A stretch of DNA of 64,000 bases from an uncultured Vampirovibrio sp. (GTDB lineage: Bacteria > Cyanobacteriota > Vampirovibrionia > Gastranaerophilales > Gastranaerophilaceae), in assembly GCA_910584405.1 (NCBI GenBank), contig CAJUAL010000003.1, positions 80,288 to 144,287 of the forward strand. The letters are read 5' to 3'. The translations under genes were made by a program, and so were the position numbers. Under the pieces are notes generated by a model. That model saw only the letters and a program-made list of their open reading frames with translations, was not told where the DNA came from and made no database searches. The stretch's first letter is position 1. Each line of letters begins with the position of its first letter. Shown piece by piece: positions 16,643 to 25,074 of the stretch.

Positions 16643-17385
16643 ATGAAAAACCAAGCTATGATTAGAAATTCGGGGGGGGTAACTTTTTAAGCTCCTCGAT
16701 TGTATCGGGCATTATGCCTCCAAACATATTTACACGACTCAGGCAGCCGCGCTTAGTTAGGAAGGGTTTTACGTTAGCGGAAGTATTAATTACTCTGGGC
16801 ATTGTCGGGATTGTTGCAGCGATGACAATCCCGAATTTAATTACAGCACACCAAAAGAAAGTTACGGTTACAAGGCTGCAAAAAGCTATTTCTGTGTTAA
16901 ATCAGGCATATAAACTCGCAAATGAAGAATTAGCTCCTCCGTCTGAAACTATAACTAATAAAGAGTATTTTAAAACTTATTGGGCTCCTTATTTAAAGGC
17001 TTATTATTGTGGTGTATACAGTGATTGCGGATATAAGTCAAACCGACCTTTTTCGTTTTCTCAAGGTTATCCGTATCAGGCGCCGTTATTAGCTCCCGGA
17101 ATTTCGGCTTTTACGACTCTTGACGGCTTTTTTGTCAGTATACGCGATTTTGCTTCTGAACATTCATTTATAATCGTAGACATAAACGGCTCTTCACTTC
17201 CAAACAAATTTGAATGTGATATTTTTTTCTTGGTTAAAGAAGATGATGGAATATACCCGGAATGCAAAGACTCTCCAAATGCTTATGTTAATGCTTATTG
17301 TAGAGGAGCAAACGACGGAAGATGTTGTGCCGAACGTATAAGGCGCGCTGGATGGAAGATTGATAAATCTTATCCGTGGAAATAA
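16643..17385 (+). pseudogene. Pilin-like gene out of frame at a G8 tract
   Basis: The ATG at 16643 has AAAGGAG 8 bases upstream and a near-consensus promoter. As read, it makes only MKNQAMIRNSGGVTF and stops at 16688. One added G in the run at 16672-16679 joins this leader to a 223-codon frame and gives a 247-residue prepilin. That frame contains KGFTLAEVLITLG, a type IV pilin/pseudopilin N-terminal motif with Glu at position 5 after the cleavage site. The C-terminal part is Cys-rich (DGRCCAERIRR). An in-frame ATG at 16714 could start an undisturbed protein but has no ribosome site. The second G8 gene at 63.4 kb has the same design. I call it phase-variable, currently off, rather than dead. 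Confidence 0.75.
16672..16679. repeat. Homopolymeric G8 tract in pilin leader
   Basis: Eight G residues ten codons after the ATG, followed by TAACT. With 8 G the frame ends 3 codons later. With 7 it ends at once in TAA. With 9 (or 6) it runs into the pilin. Confidence 0.9.
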
Positions 17386-17386
17386 G

Positions 17387-17414
17387 TTGATATTTTACTT
17401 AAAAAGAGTATAAT
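17387..17414 (+). promoter_or_regulatory. Promoter giving a likely leaderless xer transcript
   Basis: TTGATA at 17387-17392, a 16-base spacer and TATAAT at 17409-17414. Only 7 bases separate the -10 box from the ATG at 17422, and there is no ribosome site. Confidence 0.7.
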
Positions 17415-17421
17415 CAAGTTT

Positions 17422-18297
17422 ATGGATATTCAGTATTTGTCGGAGTATTTAGAGTATTTGGAGATTGAAAAAGGGTTAAGCCAAAATACCTTGGATGCTT
17501 ATCGTCGCGATTTATCGGATTTCTTTGAGTTTTCTTATCAGCGTGGAGTTAATGAAGTTGAAAATATCGAACGTGCTGATTTGAATGCTTATATCTTAAA
17601 ACTTCGCGAAAGAAAGTATTCTTCGACAAGTGTTACAAGAAAAGTGGCATCTTTGAGAGGATTTTTTAAATGGTTTTGTGCAAATGAATACGGAACAAAA
17701 AATCCTTCTTTAACTCTGGAACAGCCAAAGTTGCCGAAAAAACTCCCAAAAGTTTTAACAGTAAGTGATCTTAATGCTATTTTAACTTCGGATTTAAATC
17801 CTGTTGAATTATTAATTGTCGAATTATTATACGGCTGCGGGCTGCGGGTATCTGAACTTGCTAATTTAAAACTCAGTAATATTGATATCAAGTCTAAGTA
17901 TATTCAATGTTACGGTAAAGGTTCAAAAGAGCGGATTGTGCCTTTTGGGTCAAAGGCTAAGGATGCTTTAAAAAAATATTTTAAGCTGAGGGATTATATT
18001 TTATTAAAGAATAATCTTAAAGATAAAAAGATTTTGCTGCTTAGAGATAACGGAAAGCCTATTACTCGTCAAGATATTTATAATTTTATCCGTAAACAGG
18101 GTGAAAAGATTCATAAACATATTTCTCCGCACACTTTAAGGCATAGTTTTGCTACTCATTTGTTAGAAAATGGGGCAGATTTAAGGGTTGTACAGGAACT
18201 TTTGGGACACAGTGATGTTGCAACAACCCAGCTTTACACTCATATTACAAAGAAACGTTTAAAAGAAGTTTATTTTGCAATAAATAACGGCTCGTGA
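17422..18297 (+). CDS. xerD: Tyrosine recombinase XerC/XerD
   Basis: A 291-residue site-specific recombinase of the type that resolves chromosome dimers at dif. The N-terminal SAM-like core-binding domain (1-95) is YLSEYLEYLEIEKGLSQNTL onwards. All catalytic residues are present: Arg142 in GCGLRVSEL, Lys166, His237 and Arg240 in HTLRHSFATH, His263 in LLGHSDVATT, and Tyr272. The length and absence of extra domains favour a housekeeping Xer over a phage integrase. XerC versus XerD cannot be settled from sequence alone. The gene has its own promoter so close to the ATG that the transcript should be leaderless. Confidence 0.9.
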   Translation: MDIQYLSEYLEYLEIEKGLSQNTLDAYRRDLSDFFEFSYQRGVNEVENIERADLNAYILKLRERKYSSTSVTRKVASLRGFFKWFCANEYGTKNPSLTLEQPKLPKKLPKVLTVSDLNAILTSDLNPVELLIVELLYGCGLRVSELANLKLSNIDIKSKYIQCYGKGSKERIVPFGSKAKDALKKYFKLRDYILLKNNLKDKKILLLRDNGKPITRQDIYNFIRKQGEKIHKHISPHTLRHSFATHLLENGADLRVVQELLGHSDVATTQLYTHITKKRLKEVYFAINNGS

Positions 18298-18309
18298 TAG
18301 TATGTGGTT

Positions 18310-19029
18310 ATGTTAAATATATTTATTTCGGGATTAGAACCACAAACCGGTAAAACTCTTGTAGCTTCAGGAATTGCTGCTACTATGCAAAGCCTGTCTT
18401 ATTCTACAAGTGTTTATAAACCAATTCAAACGGGTGCAAAAATTTTGAACGGATTTAAAAGTTCTCCCGATTTATCAGCAATAAAACGTGTGGATTCTAA
18501 TATAAATACTTTATCTACTTACATGATTTCAGGGAGTGGTGCTCCTTTTGTAAGTGCTTATGAGGATAAAGTTTCTATCAGTATCGATACGATATTTAAT
18601 GAATTCAGAAGCATGTCTAACCTAACTGAGTGTAATATTATTGAAGGTTGTAACAGTATTGCTTCTCCAATTGCGGAACATATGACAGAACTGGATATTG
18701 TAAGAGGGGTAAGAGTTCCGCTTATTCTGGTTGTAAATCCTTCAAAAACTTCAATTGATAAAGTTTTAATGGGATTAAATTATATTTCATCTAATAAAAT
18801 AAATTTGCTTGGTATTATTATTAATCAATATAATGAAAATTCCGAAAATCTTGAAGAAAAATATTTTCCGCAAATTTTGAAAGAGTATTCGGGTGTAAAT
18901 GTTTTGGGTGTTTTGCCTGATTATGGTGATTTATCAAAGCTTGCTCCCGAGGTTTTGATTTCTGATATTTTAAATAATGTTCAGTTGGAAGATATTTTTA
19001 GAATAAGGATTGCAAAGTTATATAATTAA
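18310..19029 (+). CDS. bioD: Dethiobiotin synthetase-like protein
   Basis: A P-loop protein of the BioD family, which forms the ureido ring of dethiobiotin using ATP and CO2. About 239 residues. The nucleotide loop GLEPQTGKT replaces the usual GTDTxVGKT. YKPIQTG (about 36-42) matches the conserved lysine block and SSPDLSAIK the aspartate block. The usual EGAGG is IEGCNS here, a notable change in the active site. The next residues ILVVNPSKTSIDKVLM fit the family. No other biotin gene is in the window. A GTG two codons earlier is an alternative start. It could have moved to another carboxylation or amidotransferase-type role. Confidence 0.72.
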   Translation: MLNIFISGLEPQTGKTLVASGIAATMQSLSYSTSVYKPIQTGAKILNGFKSSPDLSAIKRVDSNINTLSTYMISGSGAPFVSAYEDKVSISIDTIFNEFRSMSNLTECNIIEGCNSIASPIAEHMTELDIVRGVRVPLILVVNPSKTSIDKVLMGLNYISSNKINLLGIIINQYNENSENLEEKYFPQILKEYSGVNVLGVLPDYGDLSKLAPEVLISDILNNVQLEDIFRIRIAKLYN

Positions 19030-19034
19030 AATCT

Positions 19035-19064
19035 AAAAAGAGGCTGAAAATTCAACCTCTTTTT
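19035..19064. terminator. Bidirectional terminator after bioD
   Basis: AAAAAGAGG pairs with CCTCTTTTT around a 12-base loop, between the convergent bioD (+) and the 129-residue gene (-). Confidence 0.85.
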
Positions 19065-19093
19065 TATATATTATATTAAAATACCAATAAACC

Positions 19094-19483
19094 CTAGCTT
19101 AATGCCATTAATGCTTTTACTGAACGAGCATTTTCTTTAACTTCTTCATCAAAACCTTCTGAAGAAATTGTATTTTCTAATACTCTCATTGCTTCTTCTT
19201 TGTTTTCTAAAGAAAGAAGTTCGTTAATTGTACTCATAGCAACGATTGTTGACATATCGTTGATACCTTTTCCTCTGTTAGAAATAACAACTTGAAGTGA
19301 ATCATGTTCGTTTCTTCTTACTAAAGCGCGAGATGTTAATTCTCTTACTTCATCAATTGAAGAATTTGTACCAATTTCTTCAAGTACAGCAACTGAATCC
19401 GGATTAGTATTTCTTGTTAAAGATTCAATAATGTCACTTACTTTATTAAAATTTTTATTTGTTCTTATATTAGTTTTTTCCAT
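19094..19483 (-). CDS. Hypothetical helical-repeat protein
   Basis: A 129-residue soluble acidic protein. It looks like a small HEAT/ARM-like helical stack, with SVAVLEEIGTNSSIDEVREL and later VLENTISSEGFDEEVKENAR resembling repeated helix pairs. No catalytic motif is seen. It follows the 178-residue gene by only 18 bases on the same strand, so the two are probably co-transcribed. The ATG has AGGAG upstream. Unrecognised family. Confidence 0.65.
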   Translation of the reverse strand: MEKTNIRTNKNFNKVSDIIESLTRNTNPDSVAVLEEIGTNSSIDEVRELTSRALVRRNEHDSLQVVISNRGKGINDMSTIVAMSTINELLSLENKEEAMRVLENTISSEGFDEEVKENARSVKALMALS

Positions 19484-19501
19484 TATTTAATTCTCCTCTC
19501 C

Positions 19502-20038
19502 TTACGCTGCTTGAACCATATCTGCTTCAAGTGCTTGTAATGCATCTTTAAATATTGGCTTAACTTCCATATGCGGATTCATGTTTGCCATTTTTGAGAT
19601 TTCTCTTTCACGTTTATTAATAAAGAATGATGTAATATCTCTGCCTAAAATTTCTTGAGTTCCTTTTAAGCTTACTTCTTTATTTCCAATTTCGTGGATT
19701 TTATTCCAAGTGTTAACACAAGTATTAACGATACCTTCTTTCATTCTGCTTCCGAAAGCTTTAATTGATTCGATTCCTTCTGCTAATTTGCTTCCAAAAT
19801 CATTTATTGAACCTACAAAAGTTGAATAAATTCTTTTTGAGCTTGCAGATATATTACCGGTGAAGCTTACTTTATTAGCTTCTTTTGATTTGCTTGATTC
19901 AAAAACATCTTCTGTTAAAATGTTTTTTTGAAAATTTGAAGCAGCAAACGGATTGCTGGTTCTTGAAGTTGATTGTTCATTTTTGCTCGTATTGAATATA
20001 CGGTGGCTTAACTGATTTACTTTTTCAATTGCTGACAT
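19502..20038 (-). CDS. Lineage-type hypothetical protein with NPF-DVF motif
   Basis: A 178-residue protein without a signal peptide. Residues 28-46 read NPFAASNFQKNILTEDVFE, followed by VSFTGNISASS. I associate this type of N-terminal block with proteins of the Gastranaerophilales, but I know no function for it. The rest is helical and ends in a short acidic tail. It heads a two-gene unit with the helical protein downstream. Confidence 0.62.
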   Translation of the reverse strand: MSAIEKVNQLSHRIFNTSKNEQSTSRTSNPFAASNFQKNILTEDVFESSKSKEANKVSFTGNISASSKRIYSTFVGSINDFGSKLAEGIESIKAFGSRMKEGIVNTCVNTWNKIHEIGNKEVSLKGTQEILGRDITSFFINKREREISKMANMNPHMEVKPIFKDALQALEADMVQAA

Positions 20039-20133
20039 GTATAAACCTCTTTCTTAATTAATCACTTACTCAGTTTAACATAGCGTTATTTTTATAAATC
20101 CACCTTTTGAATGATTTGTGTTAAAATGTGAAT

Positions 20134-20904
20134 ATGGAATATAAAAATTTGGAAGAATTAATAAGTGTAATAGCAAAATTAAGGGCACCTGACGGCTGTC
20201 CTTGGGATAGAGCACAGACTCATTCTACCCTTCGTCCGAACATGATAGAAGAGGCTTATGAGGCAGTTGATGCTATTGATGATAATGATATGGCACATTT
20301 ACGGGAAGAACTGGGGGATGTGTTATTGCAAGTTCTTTTGCATTCTCAAATTGCTTCTGAAAACGGAGATTTTACAATTGAAGATGTTGCAAAAGAATTA
20401 AAAGAAAAGCTTATTCATCGTCATCCGCATGTTTTTGGCGAGGCTAAAATAGATACCCCGGATGGTGTTAAAGATGCTTGGGATAAATTAAAGGCGGAAG
20501 AAAAACCTGAAAGAGTTTCGGCTATGGACGGTTTATCAAGAAGTCAGGCGGCTTTAATTTCGGCTCAAAAAATTTCCAAACGGGCTGTTAAGACCGGGTT
20601 TGAATGGCCGAATGAAGATTCTTTATATGAATGTATTATGTCTGAGTTTCAGGAATTTAAAGATGCTGAAAAAGAAGGCGATAAACTTCATATGGAAGAA
20701 GAGTTCGGAGATATTCTTTTTGCAACTGTAAATCTTGCACGCTGGAATAAAATTGATGCTGAACAGGCACTGTTAAAGGCTAATAAGAAGTTTGAAATGC
20801 GGTTTAGAAAAATGGAAGAACTTGCGGATAAGCCTTTGACGGAATATTCTTTTGAAGAATTTGACAAGTTATGGAAACGAGCTAAGAAGGAAACCTGTAA
20901 ATAA
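20134..20904 (+). CDS. mazG: Nucleoside triphosphate pyrophosphohydrolase MazG
   Basis: Hydrolyses NTPs and dNTPs to monophosphates and pyrophosphate, a house-cleaning enzyme. About 256 residues with two tandem MazG domains. The first has CPWDRAQTHSTLRPNMIEEA followed by HLREELGDVLLQVLLH, the EExx...ExxD metal site. The second repeats it as HMEEEFGDILFATVNLARW. A GTG two codons earlier is possible, but the ATG is preferred. A TAAAAT box sits about 6 bases upstream of the ATG and no ribosome site is seen, so this may be another leaderless start. The folE2 ATG directly follows its stop codon. Confidence 0.93.
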   Translation: MEYKNLEELISVIAKLRAPDGCPWDRAQTHSTLRPNMIEEAYEAVDAIDDNDMAHLREELGDVLLQVLLHSQIASENGDFTIEDVAKELKEKLIHRHPHVFGEAKIDTPDGVKDAWDKLKAEEKPERVSAMDGLSRSQAALISAQKISKRAVKTGFEWPNEDSLYECIMSEFQEFKDAEKEGDKLHMEEEFGDILFATVNLARWNKIDAEQALLKANKKFEMRFRKMEELADKPLTEYSFEEFDKLWKRAKKETCK

Positions 20905-21687
20905 ATGAAAGATGTTCAAAATACTCAGGATAACAGGAATGTTGATATCCAAAAAGTTGGAATAAAACATATTGAATTACCTTTAACTATTGAGCGTAAA
21001 AATGCTTCAAATAAGGTAGTTTACGCAACTGCAAGAGTGTGTGTGTCGTTACCCAGAGCCTATAAAGGCACTCATATGAGCCGTTTTGTTGAAGTTTTAA
21101 ACGAATGGCGCACGAAAAAGCTTTTGGGTGTTGATATTAAGGGGTGTCTTGAAAAAATTATCAATAAGCTTCACGCTCAGAGCGGGGAATTAGAGTTTAA
21201 TTTTAAGTATTTTATCGATAAAGAATCTCCTGTTACAAAACTTTCGGCTCCAATGTGTTATGATTGCTCATTTGAAGGGATTATGAACGGTGATGATTAT
21301 AAATTTATTTTGGGAGTAAAAGTTCCTGTAACTACTCTTTGTCCTTGTTCAAAAGAAATTTCGCAGTACGGTGCACATAACCAGAGGGCATTAATTTCCG
21401 TAAAGGTTTCTTATGATGAATCTGAGCATATTTGGCTTGAAGATTTGATTGAACTTATTGAATCTTGTGCATCATGCCCGCTTCATCCGCTTTTAAAACG
21501 ACAAGATGAAAAATTTGTCACAGAACGCGCATATGAAAACCCTAAGTTTGTAGAAGATATCTTGCGCGATGCTGTTGTAAAACTTCGAAATTTAAAGGGT
21601 GTTAAGTCTTTTGAAGTTGATTGTGAAGCATTTGAAAGTATTCATAATCACTCAGCTTGGGCTTATCAATCCGAGGTGGTAAAATAG
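20905..21687 (+). CDS. folE2: GTP cyclohydrolase IB
   Basis: Converts GTP to 7,8-dihydroneopterin triphosphate, the first step of folate (and queuosine) synthesis. The 260 residues belong to the type IB family, which uses varied metals in place of obligatory zinc. The VPVTTLCPCSKEIS and YGAHNQRA motifs (about 150-172) contain the metal-binding cysteine and histidine of the family, and the C-terminus has ESIHNHSAWA. The start codon abuts the mazG stop, so the two genes are translationally coupled. No FolE-type gene is in view. Confidence 0.95.
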   Translation: MKDVQNTQDNRNVDIQKVGIKHIELPLTIERKNASNKVVYATARVCVSLPRAYKGTHMSRFVEVLNEWRTKKLLGVDIKGCLEKIINKLHAQSGELEFNFKYFIDKESPVTKLSAPMCYDCSFEGIMNGDDYKFILGVKVPVTTLCPCSKEISQYGAHNQRALISVKVSYDESEHIWLEDLIELIESCASCPLHPLLKRQDEKFVTERAYENPKFVEDILRDAVVKLRNLKGVKSFEVDCEAFESIHNHSAWAYQSEVVK

Positions 21688-21697
21688 TATTTTCCCC

Positions 21698-22666
21698 CTA
21701 TAATATGCATGCCAGAACCATAAGAATTAGTGTTCCTATTTGGAATGCTGTAGCCATGTTTTGCCCGAATTTGTTGCTGTCGTATCGTTTTGCCGATTTT
21801 TGAGCGTTGATTGCACTTGATATCCTTGCAATACGTTCGCTTTCGGAGTCTTGCGCAAATACGCTTCCGAAAATGCTTGATTCAATTCTTGATAATCTTG
21901 ATGCCATCGGTTCGTTTTCGTATTTTGTTTTGTACAAGGTTTTTTCTATAGTTGAAATGTTTAATGTTTTTGCGGGTTTAAATACATTAGGTGAAGACCC
22001 GAAATCGTCATAGCCATAGTTTTGGCGTGAATTAAATGTGTCATAAATATCTGAGCTGTTATATGGATCATATGAGTCAAGGTGATAATTTTGAGCCATA
22101 CGGTCAATATCTCCGCCGTAAAAATCATTTTCCTGCTGCGCTATCGGATTATTCATGAAGTTTTTAGGCTGAATATCTGCTTTAAGTCTGTCAACACGGG
22201 TTGATAAATCTTCGTTATCGTAAGTTTTACCAAATGTTTTTGTTTCCAGGTTCGATAGTCTGTTTTTTATATTTTGGTCTTTAAATTCTTTTTTGAATAC
22301 TTGTTTTTCAAGTTCATTTATCACAGGATAGTCAATTTTTGAACTCTCAACGGGTTCTTTTTCGTATACGATTGAGTCTTCAGGTTCTCTAAAAGTATCT
22401 TCGGTCGGAGTAATTTCTTGCCCTATTAAGTCTGCACTCATATCTTTTTTAAGTTTTGCGATACGATTCTGGAGTGCTCCGTTGGATTTTTGTCCGTAGA
22501 TATTTTCTTCAAGTCGTTCAATTCTTGTTTGTTCGCTTTCTTTTGAATAGGTAAACCCAAATATTGAGTTTTCGATTTTATCAAGTATTTGACTGTTAGA
22601 GCTTGCTGATAATACAGGACTTGCGGTTAATAATAGTACAAAGAATATAATTAATTTTTTCATCAT
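21698..22666 (-). CDS. Exported LExxxFG-repeat protein
   Basis: A 322-residue protein with a clear signal peptide (KKLIIFFVLLLTASPVLSA). It is built from about three copies of a unit of some 45 residues, each with two LExxxFG-like halves. Examples are LDKIENSIFGFTYSKES then RLEENIYG, NLETKTFGKTYDNEDLSTR, and RLSRIESSIFGSVFAQDSES. The C-terminus has one membrane segment, FQIGTLILMVLACIL. The repeats probably form short coiled coils in the periplasm. The ribosome site GGAGTTTTT can pair with AAAAACTCC 50 bases upstream in the leader. Function unknown. Confidence 0.75.
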   Translation of the reverse strand: MMKKLIIFFVLLLTASPVLSASSNSQILDKIENSIFGFTYSKESEQTRIERLEENIYGQKSNGALQNRIAKLKKDMSADLIGQEITPTEDTFREPEDSIVYEKEPVESSKIDYPVINELEKQVFKKEFKDQNIKNRLSNLETKTFGKTYDNEDLSTRVDRLKADIQPKNFMNNPIAQQENDFYGGDIDRMAQNYHLDSYDPYNSSDIYDTFNSRQNYGYDDFGSSPNVFKPAKTLNISTIEKTLYKTKYENEPMASRLSRIESSIFGSVFAQDSESERIARISSAINAQKSAKRYDSNKFGQNMATAFQIGTLILMVLACIL

Positions 22667-22667
22667 T

Positions 22668-22734
22668 AAAAACTCCTTAGGCTAAGAATAAATTTTTTTG
22701 AAACCTAAACCAATTCATCAATTCAGGAGTTTTT
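22668..22734 (-). promoter_or_regulatory. Leader able to hide the ribosome site
   Basis: In the minus-strand leader, AAAAACTCCT (22734-22725) can pair perfectly over 10 bases with AGGAGTTTTT (22677-22668), which is the ribosome site of the LExxxFG gene. The loop is 47 bases. It could be a translational switch or chance in A/T-rich DNA. Confidence 0.4.
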
Positions 22735-22768
22735 TTATTTTTAATTTCGGGGCTTATTTCGTAAGACA

Positions 22769-22800
22769 AAAGTCCTATATTTTATAAAATATAGGACTTT
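22769..22800 (-). terminator. Terminator of nifU-nifS
   Basis: A perfect 32-base palindrome, each arm AAAGTCCTATATTTTA, 36 bases after the nifS stop on the minus strand. Confidence 0.8.
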
Positions 22801-22835
22801 ATGTGTAGTTTTTATGTTTAATTACAAAATTTTAT

Positions 22836-24035
22836 TTACCCCCGCAATTGCTTTAATTGTTCAAGTTCTTTTTGGTATGGTGAAATTGAACGTACTTTTT
22901 CAATTATTGGCGGAAGTTTTTCTATGACGTAGTCAATCTCTTTTTCTGTTGTGAATCTGCTTAAACTGAAACGTATGCTTCCGTGGATTGCAGTAAACGG
23001 AACATTCATTGCTCTTAGTACATGGCTTGGTTCAAGAGAGCCTGATGTGCATGCAGAACCAGATGATGCGCAGATTCCGATATCTGACAGGTGAAGAAGG
23101 ATAAGTTCGCCTTCTATGTATTCAAAACCTATGTTTGTTGTGTTCGGAACTCGGTTTGTTGCTATTCCCGTATTTAATCTTGCATTATAAACTTTATTTA
23201 TAATATTTGTTTCAAGTTTATCTCTGAGTCTTTTTACTTCTGTAAGTTCGTATTTTAAACCTTCTTGAGCTAATTCGACAGCCTTGCCTAATCCGACAAT
23301 ATACGGAGTATTTTCTGTTCCTGCACGTTTTCCCCGTTCCTGGTGTCCGCCGATTATAAGAGGTGTAATCATGGTTTTTGAGTTGACATAAAGCGCGCCG
23401 ATTCCTTTTGGTGCGTGGAATTTATGTCCTGAGATACTTAATAAATCAACTCCTGTGGCTTGAACATCAATTGGAATTTTCCCCGCTGCTTGAACAGCGT
23501 CAACGAAGAATTTTGTATCTTTGTTTTTTGATTTTATTATTTCGGAAATCTTTTCTATCGGATTGATAATCCCGTTTTCGTTGTTTGCATACATTATTGA
23601 AACTAATGCGGTATCATCATTTATTGCTTCGTTAAGTTCTTCCAAATCAAGCTCGCCGTTAGAATTTACTCCGATATAGTCAACTTTGTAACCTTGTTTT
23701 TCTAACGCTTGGTAAAGATTTAATACGCAAGGATGTTCAACTTTTGAGGTTATAATGTGTTTTTTGTTTTTGTTGTAATTCAAAACTCCGCGAATTGCCA
23801 TATTCGCGCTTTCTGAGCCGCAAGAGGTGAAAAATATTTCTTTTTCGTCTTTTGCGTTTACAAAATCTCTTACCTTTGTACGGGCTTGTTTTATTGCATC
23901 CGATGAGTTTTTAGAAAAATTATACATACTGGAAGGGTTTGCATATTCTTCTTTAAAGTATGGCATCATTGATTCTAACACTCGTTCATCAATTTTTGTT
24001 GTCGCATTATTGTCTAAGTATACAAGATTTGTCAT
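22836..24035 (-). CDS. nifS: Cysteine desulfurase NifS/IscS
   Basis: A PLP enzyme that takes sulfur from cysteine for iron-sulfur cluster assembly on NifU. About 399 residues. YLDNNATTKID opens the protein and SISGHKFHAPKG contains the PLP lysine. SSGSACTSGSLEPSHVL carries the active-site cysteine in a long mobile loop, as in the NifS/IscS class I group. An ATG 15 bases earlier overlaps nifU; the ATG one base after the nifU stop is preferred. With nifU it forms a two-gene cluster-assembly operon. No nitrogenase genes are present, so it is a housekeeping system. Confidence 0.95.
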   Translation of the reverse strand: MTNLVYLDNNATTKIDERVLESMMPYFKEEYANPSSMYNFSKNSSDAIKQARTKVRDFVNAKDEKEIFFTSCGSESANMAIRGVLNYNKNKKHIITSKVEHPCVLNLYQALEKQGYKVDYIGVNSNGELDLEELNEAINDDTALVSIMYANNENGIINPIEKISEIIKSKNKDTKFFVDAVQAAGKIPIDVQATGVDLLSISGHKFHAPKGIGALYVNSKTMITPLIIGGHQERGKRAGTENTPYIVGLGKAVELAQEGLKYELTEVKRLRDKLETNIINKVYNARLNTGIATNRVPNTTNIGFEYIEGELILLHLSDIGICASSGSACTSGSLEPSHVLRAMNVPFTAIHGSIRFSLSRFTTEKEIDYVIEKLPPIIEKVRSISPYQKELEQLKQLRG

Positions 24036-24036
24036 A

Positions 24037-24888
24037 TTATTCTGCCTCAATAACTGTTATATCTGTTCCGAGTGAATCCTGCAAAACTTTTTGTGCAAAG
24101 TTTTTAAGAGTCATTGTAGAGTTTTTACACCCTGAACATCTGCCTTTTAGTTTAACGTAAATTGTTTTATTTTTTATATCTACAAGCTCAATATCTCCGC
24201 CGTCTTTTTGCAGTTCAGGGGAAATTTGTGTTTCAATAACATTATTAACTTTTAAAATCCATTGGGTTGGCGTTAATTTTTCAATATCATTTTTTTGCTT
24301 GTTGTAATAAGTGTCAATAATATCTTGAATTGCAGCTTTACATTTACCGCAAGCTCCGCCTGCTTTGGTGTAGTTTGTAACTTCTTCCACTGTTTTTAAT
24401 CCGTTAACCTTAATAGCTTCCCATATTGCATTTTCGCTAACTTCAAAACAGGTACAAACCATTTTTTCTTTTTTATCACTTCCGTAATGTTCGTCTAAAA
24501 TTTCGTCTAAATCTACATACCCATCAGCACTGTAGTTTTTCAAAGCGTCTTCCAATGCTTCATAACCCATAACTGAGCAGTGCATTTTTTCAGGTGGTAA
24601 TCCGCCTAATTCGTCTGCGATATCTTTATTTGTAATTTTTCTGACTTCATCAACGGTTTTTCCGATAATCATTTCTGTCAGAATACTTGAACTTGCAACC
24701 GCAGAACCGCAGCCAAATGTTTGGAATTTCGCGTCTGTTACGATATTATCTTTTATTTTTAAATATATTTTTAATTGGTCCCCGCAGGTTAATGAGCCTG
24801 CAACCCCGACCGCATCCGCATTATCAATAGAACCTACATTGCGAGGGTTTCTGTAATGGTCCATAACCTTCTCTGAATAATCCCACAT
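24037..24888 (-). CDS. nifU: Three-domain iron-sulfur scaffold NifU
   Basis: Builds and hands over Fe-S clusters. The 283 residues have the full three-domain NifU layout. The IscU-like scaffold has Cys35, Cys60 and Cys104. A BFD-type [2Fe-2S] domain has Cys145, Cys147, Cys180 and Cys183. The C-terminal Nfu domain has Cys251-x-x-Cys254. It is the first gene of the operon and nifS follows after one base. The full-length form is typical of nitrogen fixers, Epsilonproteobacteria and some anaerobes; here it is the only scaffold seen. Confidence 0.95.
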   Translation of the reverse strand: MWDYSEKVMDHYRNPRNVGSIDNADAVGVAGSLTCGDQLKIYLKIKDNIVTDAKFQTFGCGSAVASSSILTEMIIGKTVDEVRKITNKDIADELGGLPPEKMHCSVMGYEALEDALKNYSADGYVDLDEILDEHYGSDKKEKMVCTCFEVSENAIWEAIKVNGLKTVEEVTNYTKAGGACGKCKAAIQDIIDTYYNKQKNDIEKLTPTQWILKVNNVIETQISPELQKDGGDIELVDIKNKTIYVKLKGRCSGCKNSTMTLKNFAQKVLQDSLGTDITVIEAE

Positions 24889-25074
24889 AGTTTTTCCCTT
24901 TCTTACTTATAACATTTTAACTCAAAAATAAAGTTTTTACCGTTAAATTAACTAATATTTAATTATTTTATTAAATATTACGAATTGTAACAAAATTACT
25001 TCAAATATTAAAGATTAAAGCCATATATGCCGATAAACAGAATAATGGAAAACAATGACGGAAAGGACTAACTT

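Noticed and set aside
17422..18297. Xer recombinase as the inverter of the pilin promoter or gene
   Set aside because: I see no inverted repeats flanking the pilin or its promoter that would serve as recombination sites. The G8 tract explains switching without it.
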